From NCBI GenBank assembly GCA_003184365.1, contig NKYR01000178.1, positions 1-60,149 on the forward strand: a stretch of DNA of 60,149 nt. The letters run 5' to 3'. This DNA comes from Evernia prunastri. Its lineage: Eukaryota; Ascomycota; Lecanoromycetes; Lecanorales; Parmeliaceae. Position numbers and translations under genes: made by a program. Every line of letters starts with the position of its first letter. The stretch's first letter is position 1. This document shows positions 31,786 to 45,900 of the stretch, piece by piece. Under the pieces are notes generated by a model that did not search any database, was not told the DNA's origin, and saw nothing but the letters and a program-made list of their open reading frames with translations.

Positions 31786-34700
31786 GCTGTGTTCAGACCT
31801 TGAATTAGTGTAATGTAATTATATAATTGAAGGTAAGTTATTGTATGAAAATAAGTCAGCTGAAGGAACCTGTGAGTCACATCATCGAAACTTCTGGAAG
31901 CTGGAGCGTTACGCCACACATGTTTCAGTCTGTGGCATATCCGAAGTGCTTGGCAGGCAATTTACGGTCTAGTCTACGGCGCACCATATGTTTGTCCCGT
32001 CACACCGTGCGTCCCGTTTCGCAAGGAAGGATGTTACCCTACAATCGCCGGACCTCTTTCGTAAAGAACCATTTCCCGTTTTTTGACCCGGAACCCTTGG
32101 TGTTTCTATGTAGTCTTGCAGTATAGGGTGGGACCCCTCTAAGCCCGGGGGTCCCAAAGAACAGTATCCCACTCCCAATTCCAACTCTTTTCCATTCAAG
32201 CCTACTAGGCGGAGTTGCCCTGACGACTGCTGAGGGTCACTACTTCTCAGTATAGTCTGTTACTCGGTAGGCGGCCGAGATTCAAGATCCGATGGAACCA
32301 CATTCGGATACGTTTCGATAGGGCGAAGTCGAACGATTTGAAACCATATACATCGAGACACCCCGGAAGAGGACAGGGTGGATGATCGCTCGCGTCGTAG
32401 GCTGAGTAGGTAGTCGATGACGGTATAAGAAGACGAAGATGCTCTCTTGGGGTGATTAGAGGGTGATGCGGTATTGCGGATGCTGAATAAGAAGTGTAAT
32501 GTCTAGATGTTGAGATCTGACAGTGTAGAGGCGTTACGGCCTATGCTGAAATGACTGTGTGCTACTGTTTGTTGACATGATTGAAATGACACGTGACTTT
32601 TTGTCGAACGCGTCGAGAGACTGTTTTATAGACTGTTTTGAGGATTGTGTGCTTATGGTAGGGCGAGGTCGGTAGATGATCCGTATCGTGAGCTTATGAC
32701 TCAGTCGAAAGAGGGGCTTTTGATGACCTGACTGTCGGAAAGAGTACGTGGCATCGCGCGATTTTCAGAGGTCCTTGGACCCGAGGCCTACAGTCGTGTA
32801 AACTGCTTAATATGGGTACGGGCAGATACCTCATAATGAGCTGATTACCGTATTGTAGGCCTCAGACCCGTAAATGATGTCGTTGTGGATGTGTGAACAA
32901 AAATGTGGTTTTGCGCTATCGTTGAACTTTTGCCCCAAAGAGGTCATGTTGGTTTGCGACATATTTCACCTGATGTGGTAACGCTCCCGTGTGGCTTCCT
33001 TGTTTAGCGCACGCCGATGAAGGCGGTGGCGTGACTGGCGGCGGAGGGGAAAACGCCACGACATGCCAAAGGCTCACGGCTCAATGACGATTTCCTCTTT
33101 TTTCCTTCCTCTCCATATTCCGCAATTCTCCTCGTAGAGTATGTACTCGAAGCGAGAAAAGAAACCATGCTGGGTTGTTGAGGGCAAGGTAGGTCGATAC
33201 GGGCTGACCGTGCTCCATTGGGAAGAAGATAGGCTGGATCGACAGAACTACTGTCGCCATAGCCATGTGAAAGAAATCCAACGGTGGACATCATGTGTAC
33301 CGCTGGCATCTTCCCTACCTAGTCTAAAATCCTAGGGGACTACCGGTCAACCAAGAGGCTGTCCCGTGGGCTTCAAGCAAAAAAATAATAATAACAATGA
33401 TGATAAAAAAATAGAAACAAAATAAAAATAAAACGGTGTCATTAACTTATTATTCTGTAGTCCAAGTTGACTCGTGCAAAGCGAGAATTGTGAAATCTGC
33501 AGGTCCAACGTCTCATGTGTTGGCGCTCCACCAAAAATGAAATTGAAATCGATGAGATTTGCGCTTCCAACATCTGCAGCGGGATGCAATCGCGGTGAAA
33601 TGGTACGAAGTGGTGACTAAGGTTCGCTGAATAAAATATGCACTCAGCTGCAGGCGGTTGGCTTTTTTCGGACCCATGGAGACATTTCCTGCCAGCAGGC
33701 GCGGTCAGAAAAGTCGTCGACCAGGTTATGAATACGCGGCATGGCCTGAGCCATCGGGTAGCGACAGCCACCGATCTGCTCCTTCCACGGTCCTGTCCAT
33801 CGCTGACCTCCGTCTCTCATTTTTCTTTTTTGCAACCAAGGATCGATCATCTGCGTCAACCCAGCCATGCAGGACCGTTTTTTTTTTTTTTTTTGGTTCG
33901 TGTGACGGAGAGGGTAGCATTCATCGTGGCAGTGGAGCTTTGGGGTTGTGATTATTGTCGTACGGTTAGCATAGGGAATCGTTAATTAGTGTTGTACCAG
34001 AGAACGAGGTCAGATTCCCGCCAAATTGGCCGAGGCCGATTGTTGGTCTTGGTAAGAGGAAGGCCATCTTCACATGCAACATATCGTAGAGTACTCAGCA
34101 TTTCGCATCACCAAAGTTACTAATAGAGGTATCGGTAAGACCTTCTCTTCCATTTCTGAGACTTTTGAGCTTCTGCGGAGTAGGCAGCTCCGGTTGCTCC
34201 ATTTAGGACTCTGGGAATGCAGATCCAAAGCTTGGCTTGACTTTGACTGTTCGGAAAGCTGCCGAGATCAATTATAGTGATACCTAGGGTAATAATTGGA
34301 GCACTGATTTTCGTTATTGTCATTGTTATTAATATTACTAGTCGACCAAGAATCCCCAATGTTGTTGTACTTATCACACATAAGATTTTTCTTCTCTTCT
34401 CCTTTCTTTTTTTTCCATTTTTCCTTCTCTTCTTTGCGTCTTTCTGCTTGGAATGATACTTCATAGAGTAGTAAATGCAGAATCCATTGAATCAATTGAA
34501 CCGTTATTTTAGCCAAGCATCGGTCAATAAGCTAGACGGTTCGCCTGCCTATGACCGTCTGGCGCGTCGCGAAACATCAAAGAAGACTAAAGTAGTCGAT
34601 GGAGAGTAGCTAGAGAGTAGAGAGAGTACACCCAATCCGGGCTTGCGCCCCGGGTATATGATTACTATCGTACCTAGCCTGTAGGGAGGGAAAAGGAGGA

Positions 34701-35423
34701 ATGTCAAACCATTGGCTTTAGTCGCCTTTGAACATGCTGAGGATGAAGTGAGATGCTCCAGGGAAAAGGGTAGTGGGCAATGCCATGATCCATGATAGAG
34801 ACTTCCTGCCTAGGACAAGCGTCATAAGCCTTCCCCCAAATTGGTCGATCCTCCGTACCGTCAATACTTACGCATTCGACGATCTTTCCTTCAATCTCTC
34901 TAATTCTCACTTCTCACTTCACTTTTCTTAACCTCTTTTTCCTTCGCCTCCTGCCTTTCGTTCAGTCTTACCCTCTCATTACTCTTACTCACCACAATCC
35001 ACCCGACCTCTTTTCTTTTCCACCTTACAACCTTATCATCCCCCCCCTCCATCCACCCCCCCCCTGAAAGCCACGCGCGTAAAGATCGGCTCTTGCTGGC
35101 ATAGCCTTCTTCCATTCTCATTCGACAATATCCCTTGAAACTCTCTACTTTTAACCAAAAGGTCCGCGCTATTGTCAGACTACCATTCACTCTTCGACTC
35201 CTCCTGCCCTCCTGCTAGAAAAAGCCAAAGGAAAAAAAAACAAATAGGACCGCGCACCTTCTTCTTCCGGAGTGAAATATTCTCCGCCCTCTCAACTCAC
35301 CCAAAAAGGTTGTACCTACCTACTTCAAATCTTTATCATCACATATCGCACACTTCCGCTCACTTCACTTTCATGTCATCAAAACCTTGACCTACATACA
35401 CACACACACACACCTCCGCACCA
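31786..35423. other. Intergenic region, no supported gene
   Basis: Several overlapping short frames exist on both strands with no recognisable domain and no consistent splice chain. Features seen: a GGGACCCC/GGGGTCCC hairpin at 32130-32155, a T-run near 33878-33895, pyrimidine-rich sequence at 34890-35060 and a CA run near 35398-35413 just upstream of the poly-Q gene. The last two may belong to that gene's promoter and 5' UTR. Confidence 0.5.
32130..32155. other. GC-rich hairpin
   Basis: GGGACCCC (32130-32137) and GGGGTCCC (32148-32155) can pair as an 8-bp stem with a 10-nt loop. No gene is adjacent and no role can be assigned. Confidence 0.4.
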
Positions 35424-35981
35424 ATGTTGCTTACACTCAAGCCTTTACAACAGCACGGGTTTGCAAATCCCTATGCGGCTTCATCGGCTCAACAACGCTC
35501 TCCCTCCTCATACTACTCCTCACCCCCAAAGTCCGCTTCTTTTCCTCCTCTACCGGATAGCAAACCACGGGAAATGACACCGCACCGAGGCCTACCGCCT
35601 CCCTCCGCCATGGAAAGAAGTCTGCCATTGCCGGAACGCGCGCCGCAGACAACCGGTCTCTCATTGGCTTCCATGCCCGCCGCCCCTACACAATGGCAAG
35701 GCGGCCAAGACGAGTCAATGCGGACTTGGTTGAACGCCAAATCGGAGGAGGATCGACGCAAACAGGAAGAGGAGAAGACTCGACAAGAGAGCCTGAAGTT
35801 GGAGCGGCGAAAGCTCGAACAAAGCATGCTACAAGAATCTCTACGCGGCGGGGTACCTCCACCAATGGTTCCCGTCATCTTTGCGAGTCTTGCGGGAGGC
35901 AATTCGGCGCAGCTGACCCTGGATTGGGCCCAACATTACATGGCACAGCTCACGCTAGCACAGCAGCAATTGCAGCAGCAA

Positions 35982-36037
<56 letters not shown>

Positions 36038-37090
36038 GCAGCAGCAACAGCAAGCCCAAGTCCAGGCCCAAGCCCAAGCCCAGGCCCAGATCCAGCAGCA
36101 GCCAACACATTCTCAATTAACTCAACCGTCGCCAGAACAACGCCGAGATACCCGTCTCCTCACCGGCCCGAATCCAAATCCTTATGGCGCACAACAAATG
36201 CAGCCGCCGGCGCAGAGTACCCCAATACAATCAGTGCAGCAGCCCCAAGCCAATGCGAGCTTCACACCTTCATACACAAGCCCGGCTCTCCCAAGCGACC
36301 GCGTGAGGCCTCAGCAAGCTCTACAAGCAGCTCCACCGACGTCGAACCCACGGCCTACGACTTCGCAGTCCTCCTTGTCTCGTCTCAATACTGGTGGCGA
36401 TCTTCACGTTCCCGCTCAGGGAGCTTCCGCTGCTCTACAATTGACCGGCCAGCACCCTCTACAGCAAACGCAGACAAGCCAACAGCAAGAGCAACCCTCC
36501 TCCCCTCTCTACTTCCATCATTGGCAACCACCAGGGGATCAAGGGAAGTCGAAAGACAAAGAGCAGGGAACACCATCCGGCAGGAGTGCGCACACATCTC
36601 CCAACACACAAACCCCGGGATCTCACCTGCGCTCCGAGTACACGACTTCGCCCAAAAAGCGCAAGGCTACAGGCTCCCACCAACCCGCACCAACACCCTC
36701 ATCTCACACATCACCATCTTCCAATCAGCAAGGGCCATTGGGTTCTGGGCGACGGCGGCGACAGAATTCCCGGGCCAGCGATGGCTCATCCCGTGCGGCG
36801 CATGAAAGTGGACGACAGAGCCTTGAGGGGGAGGCCGAAAGTAGCAGAAGTTCGGCGCATCCTGAAACACGCCACCCTCCCCCTCATCATGCCGCCGGGT
36901 CGGATCACAGAGAAACAAGGGAGATTAGGCATGCATCCCGGGATCTAAGCGAGCGAAGCAGTCCCAAACGGGAGCCGTGAGTAGGACCAGGCTCTACCTT
37001 CCTTGATTTCGACAAGTGGAAACGTTGACCATCAACTTTCATTTCATTTCCTGCAGGGTGCCATGGGGGGCTGATATTACCGCTGTTTGA
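35424..37090 (+). CDS. Poly-Q, coiled-coil low-complexity protein
   Basis: Two exons, 35424-36976 and 37057-37090, sum to 1,587 nt (528 aa) and end PVPWGADITAV. A Ser/Pro-rich N-terminus leads to a charged helix (TWLNAKSEEDRRKQEEEK onward, about residues 103-140), the segment GGVPPPMVPVIFASLAGGN, then roughly 30 Gln (CAG/CAA at about 35964-36055) and a Gln/Ala/Pro/Ser-rich tail with basic patches such as KKRKATGS. The charged helix and the GGVPPPMVPVIF stretch look conserved, while the rest is disordered. Such proteins are often nuclear regulators, but I recognise no DNA-binding domain and do not assign a function. Confidence 0.75.
35964..36055 (+). repeat. CAG/CAA triplet repeat coding poly-Gln
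   Basis: Mixed CAG and CAA codons encode an uninterrupted Gln tract followed by Gln-Ala repeats (QAQAQAQ). CAA interruptions should slow slippage, but length polymorphism is likely. Confidence 0.9.
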
Positions 37091-40000
37091 TACGTTTGGA
37101 TCTGGCATTCTGACTGGCTATTTATTATACCCTTCTCGCGCATCCTACATTGCATCCGGCGGTATGCATATGTGTGCTTGCATTTGTACTCTACTGCTAT
37201 GAGTTTGTCCGGTATCTATATGCGCCCTGGGGGCAAGGGCAATCGTTGACCGATTCATGTGGATTCGATCCGTCACATTCATGTACCATAGTTTTTAATG
37301 GCGATAGATTTGGATCTAGAGGATCACAGGGAATTCAGAGCAGAGGTAACGGCCGGTGGGACCGCTACTGCATGCATGCATGCATTATCGGAACATGATG
37401 TTTGAAACATCCAAAATTCAATCCCTAAAAAATCCTTGTCGCCACATATTTTGTTGGGGGTGGAAATTACCTGTCATTTCGCTTGGCGTGACCTGCATAC
37501 AGAACCCCCTTTCCAATTCCTATCCAGCAAAAGAGTGTAAGCGAGTAAAAAATTGGGGGGGGGACGGACATAGCTATATGCGCGTTGACGCTCCGAGCCT
37601 CGGAGAAGTGAGACTGAGTGGACGAGGGAAGAAGAGGGGGAAGGAAAGAAGGAAAGAATAGAAAGAAAGCAAGAAAGAAGGAAGGAAAGAAAGAAAGGCA
37701 TTCGTTGTCCTTGCACTCACAATTGGATTTAAGAAATCAAAAGTACCCAAAAGTAAATTATGTACCACGGTACCTGACGGTAGCAGCAGCTTTTTGCAGC
37801 CAAAGCAAGCTTGAGAAAGAAAGAAAGGCATTCGTTTGCCATTTGACATAGTTACCTATGAACATCACTTCCGATCACCCCAATTCTTTCTTTTGTTCCT
37901 TGCACTCGCAATTAAATTCCAGGTACCCAAAATGCGTACCACGGTAGCAGCTTTTGCAGATGGGAGCCGATAGCCGTTAGGGTAGGTACCTTATGTCGTG
38001 CATGGATTTTCTCACCTACCTAGGTACGACGGGAGCTAAGGGCCAAAGCGGAATAAGGTGCCCTTGTGGGTACGTCGATCATGCTGATCATTTTTTTGGG
38101 TGGGGAGAGGGAGGGATACGAGTAGGAGAGTAAGGTACCTTAGTGCAACGAGTCACTTAAGCTTCCATGCACCGCCGGAGAAAAATACTTGCAGCTTGCT
38201 TGAGTGCTTCTATGCCTATGCCTATGCCTGTCATCGCGCTCTGCTTGCGTACGGTGGCGGGAGGACGGTGGTGAGAAAGGGTGGTGAGAGAACGGTGGTG
38301 AGAAAGGGTGGCGAGAAAGGGTGGAGAGAGAAAAAACAATCGGCGACCCGCGTTCGCTGCTGCATGACGAGAGAGAGGGGTGAGTGGTCCGTTCGTGATA
38401 GGGAGTCAGTCCCTCATTTGTATGAAATGAGCTTTCGTTGGAAAAGAGATCCCATTGATTCATTTCATTTCCTCCTCCACGTCAAGGGGATCCAGCGATG
38501 GTTGACTTACTCATGCGAGATGGGGCCAGCATGCAGAGTAGGGAAGGGAACAAAGATCCTTGTTTTTTACCAAAAGGCTACCCGGATTCCTGGACGCAGA
38601 CAAGTTTCCGTCCAGCTGGTGCTGGGGGCAGAGGCGTGGGAATTGGGTGCTGGTGGTGCATTGGAACGTAACGTTTCGATTGCCCGGCATTTTTTTTCTC
38701 ACGTCCCGAGGGAGTGGGCACTGGATGGCTTTCCGTTGACGTGGGTTGGGTAGACGGGGCTGATTGGGTCGTCGAATGTTTTGGTTGGAAGTGTCAGAAT
38801 GTCTGTTGCCGTTGAGGGAGCAAGAAGGGTCCAGTTGAGGGGGGAGGTTCGGCGAGCGATCTCGATTTGCGTCGCCTTCAAACACGATGACTTGCTCGCT
38901 GATGTCTCTTGGCGCCTGGTTCGCGCTCTCTCCACACTTGGTTGGAAACGTCAAGACTGTCTGTTGCCGTCAAGAAGCAAAAAGTGTCCAGTTGGGGGGG
39001 AGGTTATCGGGCAACCGATCTCGATTTGCGTCTCGTTCAAACAGAGATGACTTGCTCGCTGATGTCTCTGGGGGCTTGGTTCACGCTCTCTTCACTAAAA
39101 TATATGCAGCCTTGGGGATGTTTCTTAGCTTGCTACCAAGTCCTCCACTTCTGCAGCCTGAGCCGCTGCAGACTCTTATTACAATTCCTCGACTCTTTAC
39201 TAGTTCTGACGCTGCCACTGCGGCGGTAATCCTCGCTCTTGCACGCAGATTGGCTTTCCAGCATTGATCTCGATGCCGCACTCGTGGGGATTGAGCGTTC
39301 GCTTGACGGTATATCCTCCAGGCCATTCCTTCGCAAATTGCAAGATCTCGCGAAGCACCCTGTTACTTTTCACCTTGATCACCCGCATGGATCTCATCGA
39401 GTGGGTGGATCTCTGGCTGTCCGATTCATCGGAACTCCCTGCAACCCTTGAATCAGTCATGCTATCGACCAGGGAGTTTCTGCCGAAACGCAACCAGGGT
39501 TTCAGTCAAGTAACAAGCCCACAATACCAGCCAGGTCCTGACCATTCTCTGCAGGCCGAATGTCAAAGAGTGCGATCACTGGCTGCTCCACTCTCCACAG
39601 GAGCGAGAGACTGTACGTGCGCCTCAGGACGAGAGGAAAAGCTGTGGGGGCTCGGACGAGTCGAAACTAGATAACCAAAGCGTAACAACGAGATCAGGAG
39701 CCGGACCCCGGCAATCTCTGCATCGACATCAGATACGCGCCTGTCAATCGCGGTCGATGAATCGCAAACCCTGGACGTTTGGCGGCCTCCCACGGGAAGC
39801 GCATATAAAATCTAGAGATCGCATCCCGCGCATGACCTCGCGTATCTTGTCCAGCAAAAGCGATGGAAGTACCTATGTTACTATACGAGCGAATTGCTCA
39901 CGATCGATCTGTCGGACACTGGTGCGGCTGGCTCCTCGACCGAGATTCTCTTGTTTCCATGGGTGGACTATGCTGCGTAAACGGGAACCTACATTCTCCC

Positions 40001-42952
40001 GACCCCCCTTCTTCTGCTTCGGTCGATATGCGGCACTCCTGCAGTATTCTTTTCTGTCTGTTTTCTCTGACGATACTACGATGTCCTTGAAACGATCACC
40101 GCCACACCTGTGACAACTTCGCCCACTTCTCATCCTTTAGCAAAAAGGTGGCAGACTGGTACGCTTGAAGGCCGTAATCAATGCTATCTTCACCATTCGC
40201 CTATCTCGTATCCAATTGATCTCGGTTTCTTTCTTTTCTTTCTTTCTTCCAAAGCTCACCATGGCTACACCGGTGACCCGCTCGCTGAATTCGCCCATCA
40301 CCCTTTCCCATCCCGCGCTGTTCCCCGCCGTACAACCTCTGAACAACACCGCTGCCTTTCCCCATTCGCAACACAACATCAAGCTCCCCACCCCACCCCA
40401 CCTATGCTCCCATCGGACACCCTGGACTTCAGCTGGATCTGTGTGTCCAACGCTTCGGTACCTGGGGCCAGAAATGAGGCCTTTGGAACGTCGGGGTATA
40501 TGCTCTCCATGTACAAAGCACTCATCCCCGAAAGATTTAGCCCGCCCGACCTCATGTGTCTGTGACTATCAAAAGCGACGTAAAAACGCAGATCCTACAC
40601 CCTTGGGCCCTTATTCCCTCTCTCCCTCTCACATATACATAACACCCCCCCCCCCCCCCCCCCAATCGTCGAACGCCACCCTCCGCGTTCTACATCCACT
40701 CCCCTCACAAGCCCACCCGACCCCTCGTCCCTTCTCCTTCTCATTCTCGTTTTCGTCTGAGGGGTCGATTTAGAGGAAAGACGCAACGGTGCGGCATGGG
40801 AGGGGGCATGAGTACCGTCGGTCGTCGGTAGGGGAGGTGTTGTGCCGTGCTGTGCTGTTGACGGGCGAGGCGAGGCGGGAGTTGTGTCGGGTGCGTGTTG
40901 CGTGTTCTGGTCTAAAGGGGGAGGGCGGGGGGAGGGAAGAATGGATGAATGAATGGATAGGGAGACGAGGACAAAAAAAGTTAAAATCACACCACACCAC
41001 GGAAAGGTTTCCCAACATCCTCCTAGAGCGGTTCCTGAGTCGCTGCGAAAGCCTCCGACGGGTTGTTCTGCGGGGTCTTTTCTCTGCAACACGAGGGGGA
41101 GGGGGGAAGGGGGGGAGCGGTGGGGACTACTTGGTTCGTGTACCACATTCCCTGGTCACCCCTTCCAGTCCGCTCAGCTCGTGCTCAACCTGGCTTGCTC
41201 CAAGGGGCCTTGCTGGCCCTCCTCCACGTCCCCCCCTCTCTTTGTGTCCATTGACTCGTGTCTCAGCATCACTCCCTCTCTTCGTTCCTCACTTCCTTCG
41301 TCCCTTCGTCCCTCCCTCCCTCCCTTCCTTTGTCCCCCCCTCCATCCCTCCACTTCATGCGGCGACATCGCCTCTCCTGGGCCTCTCATGTTCTAGTCCG
41401 TATCGTACACACTCCGCTGCTTCTGCGTCCCTGCGCTGCGGTTCTCAGCCCCCTTTTTTTTTTTTTTTTCCTTTTTTTCACATATATATATATATATGTA
41501 TAGAGATGTATTGCTTCGTTTCTTCTTGATTAGCTTTGATGGTCCTCGAGAAAGAAAGAAAGAACGGGGTATGGGGCTATGGTGTGGTTTTATTTAGTAT
41601 TTAGTGTCGAGGAGGATAGGGGGGTCAAGCGGATGGATAGATTGAGGCAGAAAGCACGACATTGGGGCGGGGAGGGAGGGAATCGCTGTTGTTGGGGCGG
41701 CGGGGCAAGATGGTCCTTGAGTTGTTTGCGTTGCTTATGTTACATGTTGTATGTAGTCTACGAGCCATCGCGTCTGGAAGTCGTATCCGGACTTGACGAG
41801 GAAAGGGGGAAAAGATGAGAAGGGGCGCGCCAGTGAGCAGAAGAAAAGGGAAGGGGGGGGGGGGGCCTTTGTTCATATTCGAAGCGAAGGGGAAATCGAG
41901 ACTCGAAGCCGTAGTAGAAATAAATGCTATGATGGACAGCGGAGGCATGGTTTGGACATCTTTCTTCGGGAATGAAGAGTAAGAATGTAGTGGACTTCTC
42001 TCTTTTCAAGAATGTACTTGTTCAACCTTTTTTCTCTCGTAGAAGGTATATATAAGACCAATCGTCAATGCGCTGAGGTATTACTATGTATCTGTATGTT
42101 CATTAGATTCATCAACGGCCAATTCGGTCTGCTTCCAATCTCAAACCCATGGAGTACTCCTTGTGTCGTTACTTGGGCATATGAACTTTTCCAGTATGCT
42201 GGCCGTACAAAGCTGGATGAGAGGTGTATACTCGAGTCGTTGGGAAGTGAAGCCGGACGTGGCCATGTCGTACAGGGGGCCATTGCCGAGAAGTCGATGG
42301 TGGGTGACACGCAGAACAGCAGCTGTAGAGCCGGCAGTGAAAAATGGCTCTTAGCACATCGTGGGCTTTCTATCCACAGTCTTACGAGTTCAAAACTGCG
42401 CCATCTGCGGTCGGCGAGGGGGGCGGTAAATTTTGGGCGGTTATTGTACTCCTTAGTGAGTCTCACGATTGGCACTCACCTTGTATGGGTGGGAATGTAT
42501 GTGTTCTTACAGAGTGTAGAGTGGAGTGAGCTCATCCATTTTATGCTCAAATCTCTTCTTGATGACGGGATCGTTTCACATTCGTTCAGTGCCTTCAACT
42601 TCTCCAGATGTTTCTGTATCCGTATCAATTTCCTCTTCTTCGCGTACTTCCTTTCGCGGTGATTCGTAGGCAAGTTCTGTCAGAGAGCTATTCGTTTACA
42701 TATTTTCTACCATTTTCTAAGCGTTTTCGCGATCGGTTTTCGGCGAGCACGGGCCGTGCTTCTTTGAAGCATTGGTAGGGCATTTGTTCAAGGGGGAAAT
42801 TGTCGGAGGAATAAATGAAAATATGGAGAAGTGTGTTTGGGATTGGAGAAACTTGTTGAACGTGTCTCTGCACTACAGCCGTAATTTATGTAGATACTAA
42901 TCCTTTCCTCTGCTAGGGAAGAGGTAAGCTGCAGTTATCTACCACGATCCAC
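37091..42952. other. Long intergenic region, no supported gene
   Basis: 5.9 kb without a frame I can assign. It contains purine-rich GAAAG repeats (37617-37700 and 37810-37830), a 157-bp tandem duplication (listed separately), a run of about 19 C at 40645-40663, pyrimidine-rich DNA at 41260-41350, and a T-run with TA repeats at 41455-41505. Frames at 39260-39770, 40110-40770 and 42012-42662 were considered and not supported. Confidence 0.5.
38784..39094. repeat. Diverged 157-bp tandem duplication
   Basis: 38784-38940 and 38941-39094 share the same order of segments (GTTGGAA, TGTCTGTTGCCGT, GATCTCGATTTGCGTC, GATGACTTGCTCGCTGATGT) with many substitutions, hence an old duplication of non-coding DNA. 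Confidence 0.75.
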
Positions 42953-45900
42953 CTAGGCGTAGCGTGTGTGATCTATCAAGCTCGACCTCGAAACTATCAG
43001 CGCCACCAGATCCCCCCATGATTTACTTGTCGTCACATCCATCATTTGTATCCTCGCACCCACCTCCTTTGCGATCCAATTCCGAAACTCGACAGCGACG
43101 AGCGAATCCAAGCCATATGTGATAATCGCCTTGTTTGGATCGATATCCTCCTCCTGGATCATGAGCAAGGAGCACAATTTCGTCTTGAGCCTGCCGGAGA
43201 TGGCCTGCTGCGCCGCTTCCAGCGAATCGGCGTTCTTCAGCAACTGCACCAGGGATCGAGGAGCCTGGTCAGCCACCACGGATGCCCCGTCTTGACCAAC
43301 CATGACACCTCGACGCAGATGCGCGAACTTGGCATCGGATGTCCAGTATGGAAGGGCGGCAGCGCTGCCGAGCGCAAGGCTTGTGTAGATCTCTGGGTCC
43401 GAATGCTGGTTCTCGATCGCCGCGCGGAGGAATGCGAGAAACTCGCGTTCGCTTAGCCCCTTGTCTCCGTAGGTGTTGCTGATTGCTGCCTGCCGGTCTG
43501 ACCGCTCGGCTACATAACCCACCTCGGCGACTGCGCCCAGGTGGATTGTACTAGCCGGCAGGCTCTGTGCTTGTCTCCAGCCGGCAAATGCGCCTAAGAA
43601 GGTACTGGTACCGGCATATACGCTTTGTCCGCGTGCTCCGAGGACTCCGGCAGCTGACGAGAGCATAACAAAAAAGTCTATTTCTGCTGTGGGCAAGGCG
43701 TTATGCAGATTCCACACACCCTGCACTTTAGGTTTCACTATAGCCCTATACTCTTCGATGCCAATCTGCTCAAACAACATGTCCTGTCTCGAATTGTTAG
43801 TCGAAAAATTGAAGTTTGGAAGGAGACAAGATCTTACGTGCAACACCATAGCTCCGTGGATGACTCCTCGAATTGGAGGCATTGATTGCGCGCATACTTC
43901 CATCACTTTTCGAACCTGATCTTCTTCCCCCACGTCACATTGTAAAATAGAGATATTCACATCGGTGGAGCTGTATTCATCGGTCAGAACCTTTGCGTTA
44001 GCACTGACACGACCTGACCGGGATAGCAAGACGATGGATTTTGCGCCTTGCTGGGCAAGCCATTTTGTCATACTCCTCCCGAGGCCTCCGGCTCCGCCGG
44101 TTATGAGATACGTGGCATCGGAGCGTATCAACGAATGTCGAGAAACAGTGGGCATAACCTACTATAGGGTAAGTCTCCTTCTCGGCTTCTTCGTGGGCCC
44201 ATCAAGCTTACCTTTACTTTTTGACCAGGGAGAGGTTCAATCACGACCTTTCCCATTGTCTTACCACTTTGAAGTCCATAAAAAGCGGATTCAAGGTCCT
44301 CGATCGAGGAGATTGTCAAGGGTTCTACGACCCTTATCTTTCCACACCGAAAGAGATTCATCACTTCTGTCAGCACACTCTGCATCAACGCCGGTCTCTC
44401 CTCCCAAAGTATCTCCAAGTCCACCGAAGCAAAGGTGGTAGATTTAGAGAAAGTCGCCATGTTCAGACGGCTGTTCCGCTCAATATCGCTTTTGCCGATC
44501 TCTACGAAGCGTCCAAAGTTAGCGAGGCTCTCCCAGCCAGTCTTTAAGAGCTCTCCACTGAGGGAATTCAGGACGACATCGACCCCCTTTTGGTTGGTCA
44601 TATCACGTATATGTCGACCGAACTCTGGATTGCGACTCGAAAAGATCCGATCACCGCGCAGCCCGTAGAGAGCAACTAGATGTTCCTTCTTCGTGTCATT
44701 TCCAACAGTGGCATAGATCTCAGCTCCAATCATCTGTGCAATCATGATTGCGGCCTGTCCCACTCCTCCCGCCCCAGCATGGATGAGAACGCTTTCGCCT
44801 TGCCGGAGATGCGCAACGGTAATCAAACAGTAGTAGGCTGTGCAATAAACTGCCAGAACCGATGCACCATCTGTAAATGTCATTTCGTCCGGGATCCTGA
44901 TAGCATTGAGTGCGTTGCATTCTAGAACGGTCGAGAATGTCTCGCGACCCGAGGCACACACGCGGTCACCGACAGAGACGTTCGTAACCCCTTTCCCAAT
45001 TTCGGAGACAACACCGCTGCAATCCTGGCCTAGGTAGCCTTCAACCTGACCAAGGGCTACCATGACATCTTTGAAATTGACTCCCATAGCCTTGACCTGT
45101 ATCCTGATCTTCTCATCGTCCAAAGGAGAAGCTGTGAGCTTCTGATCTTCAAAATAAAGACCGTTTAACAATCCGGCTGCATCGTGTTTCAACGTTAGAT
45201 TGCGACCGGGCTGAATAAAAGGCTGTAGTTCAGGTGTGGGCACGCGGCCGTGTTTGACAATTATCTCTTCCACTTTATCATCTTCGTATGCACGAGGCAC
45301 GTGTAATACTCCTTCGTGTTCCATGTATTCAAAATCGAACTCTCCAGCTGGCGTATCGCTAAGAAAAGCCTTCCGATAGACTTGGCCTACAGCGTCAATC
45401 AAGTTCGTGCCATTGTCACTGCAATGCAATACCACAAGCTTTATATTAGTGTTCTCGGACCTCAAACTTCTCGCGAGACCTGATATCATCCCCGTACTTG
45501 GGCCGTTCGGGGTCAGTGTCACTTTTGGAGTCACCCATATGACTCCTTGCGCTTGGCAAAGCCGTTTGATCTGCCCCAATTTCGTATCACTCATTTCGGT
45601 CAGAAAAGGGAATTCCGTGTCATCCAGGAAAATGCATATTGACTTCTCAATGTCAAGGAGTAGCGCCTCTTCGACGGAGCACTTGACAATGGGCCGAGTC
45701 CCTTTGTTTTGGAACGAAGACGCTAAGTCTGACAAAGGGAGCTTGCTCGGTTTCTCATTGCTGATAAGGATCACGTCGGCGAGGTCTCGACTTTGATGAG
45801 TCGCTTGAGCCGTTGAGAACATGACACTACCTGACTATGAGTCAACATGGGAGCTCAAGCAGGATCCAGGCTGGAATTGAACCTACTGGTATGAGCTGGG

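Noticed and set aside
39260..40770. Several overlapping frames in the long intergenic region
   Set aside because: No domain, no consistent splice chain, and comparable frames on both strands.
42012..42662. 216-codon plus-strand frame downstream of the PKS
   Set aside because: It gives no recognisable protein, an opposite-strand frame overlaps it, and it lies where untranslated or intergenic DNA is expected.
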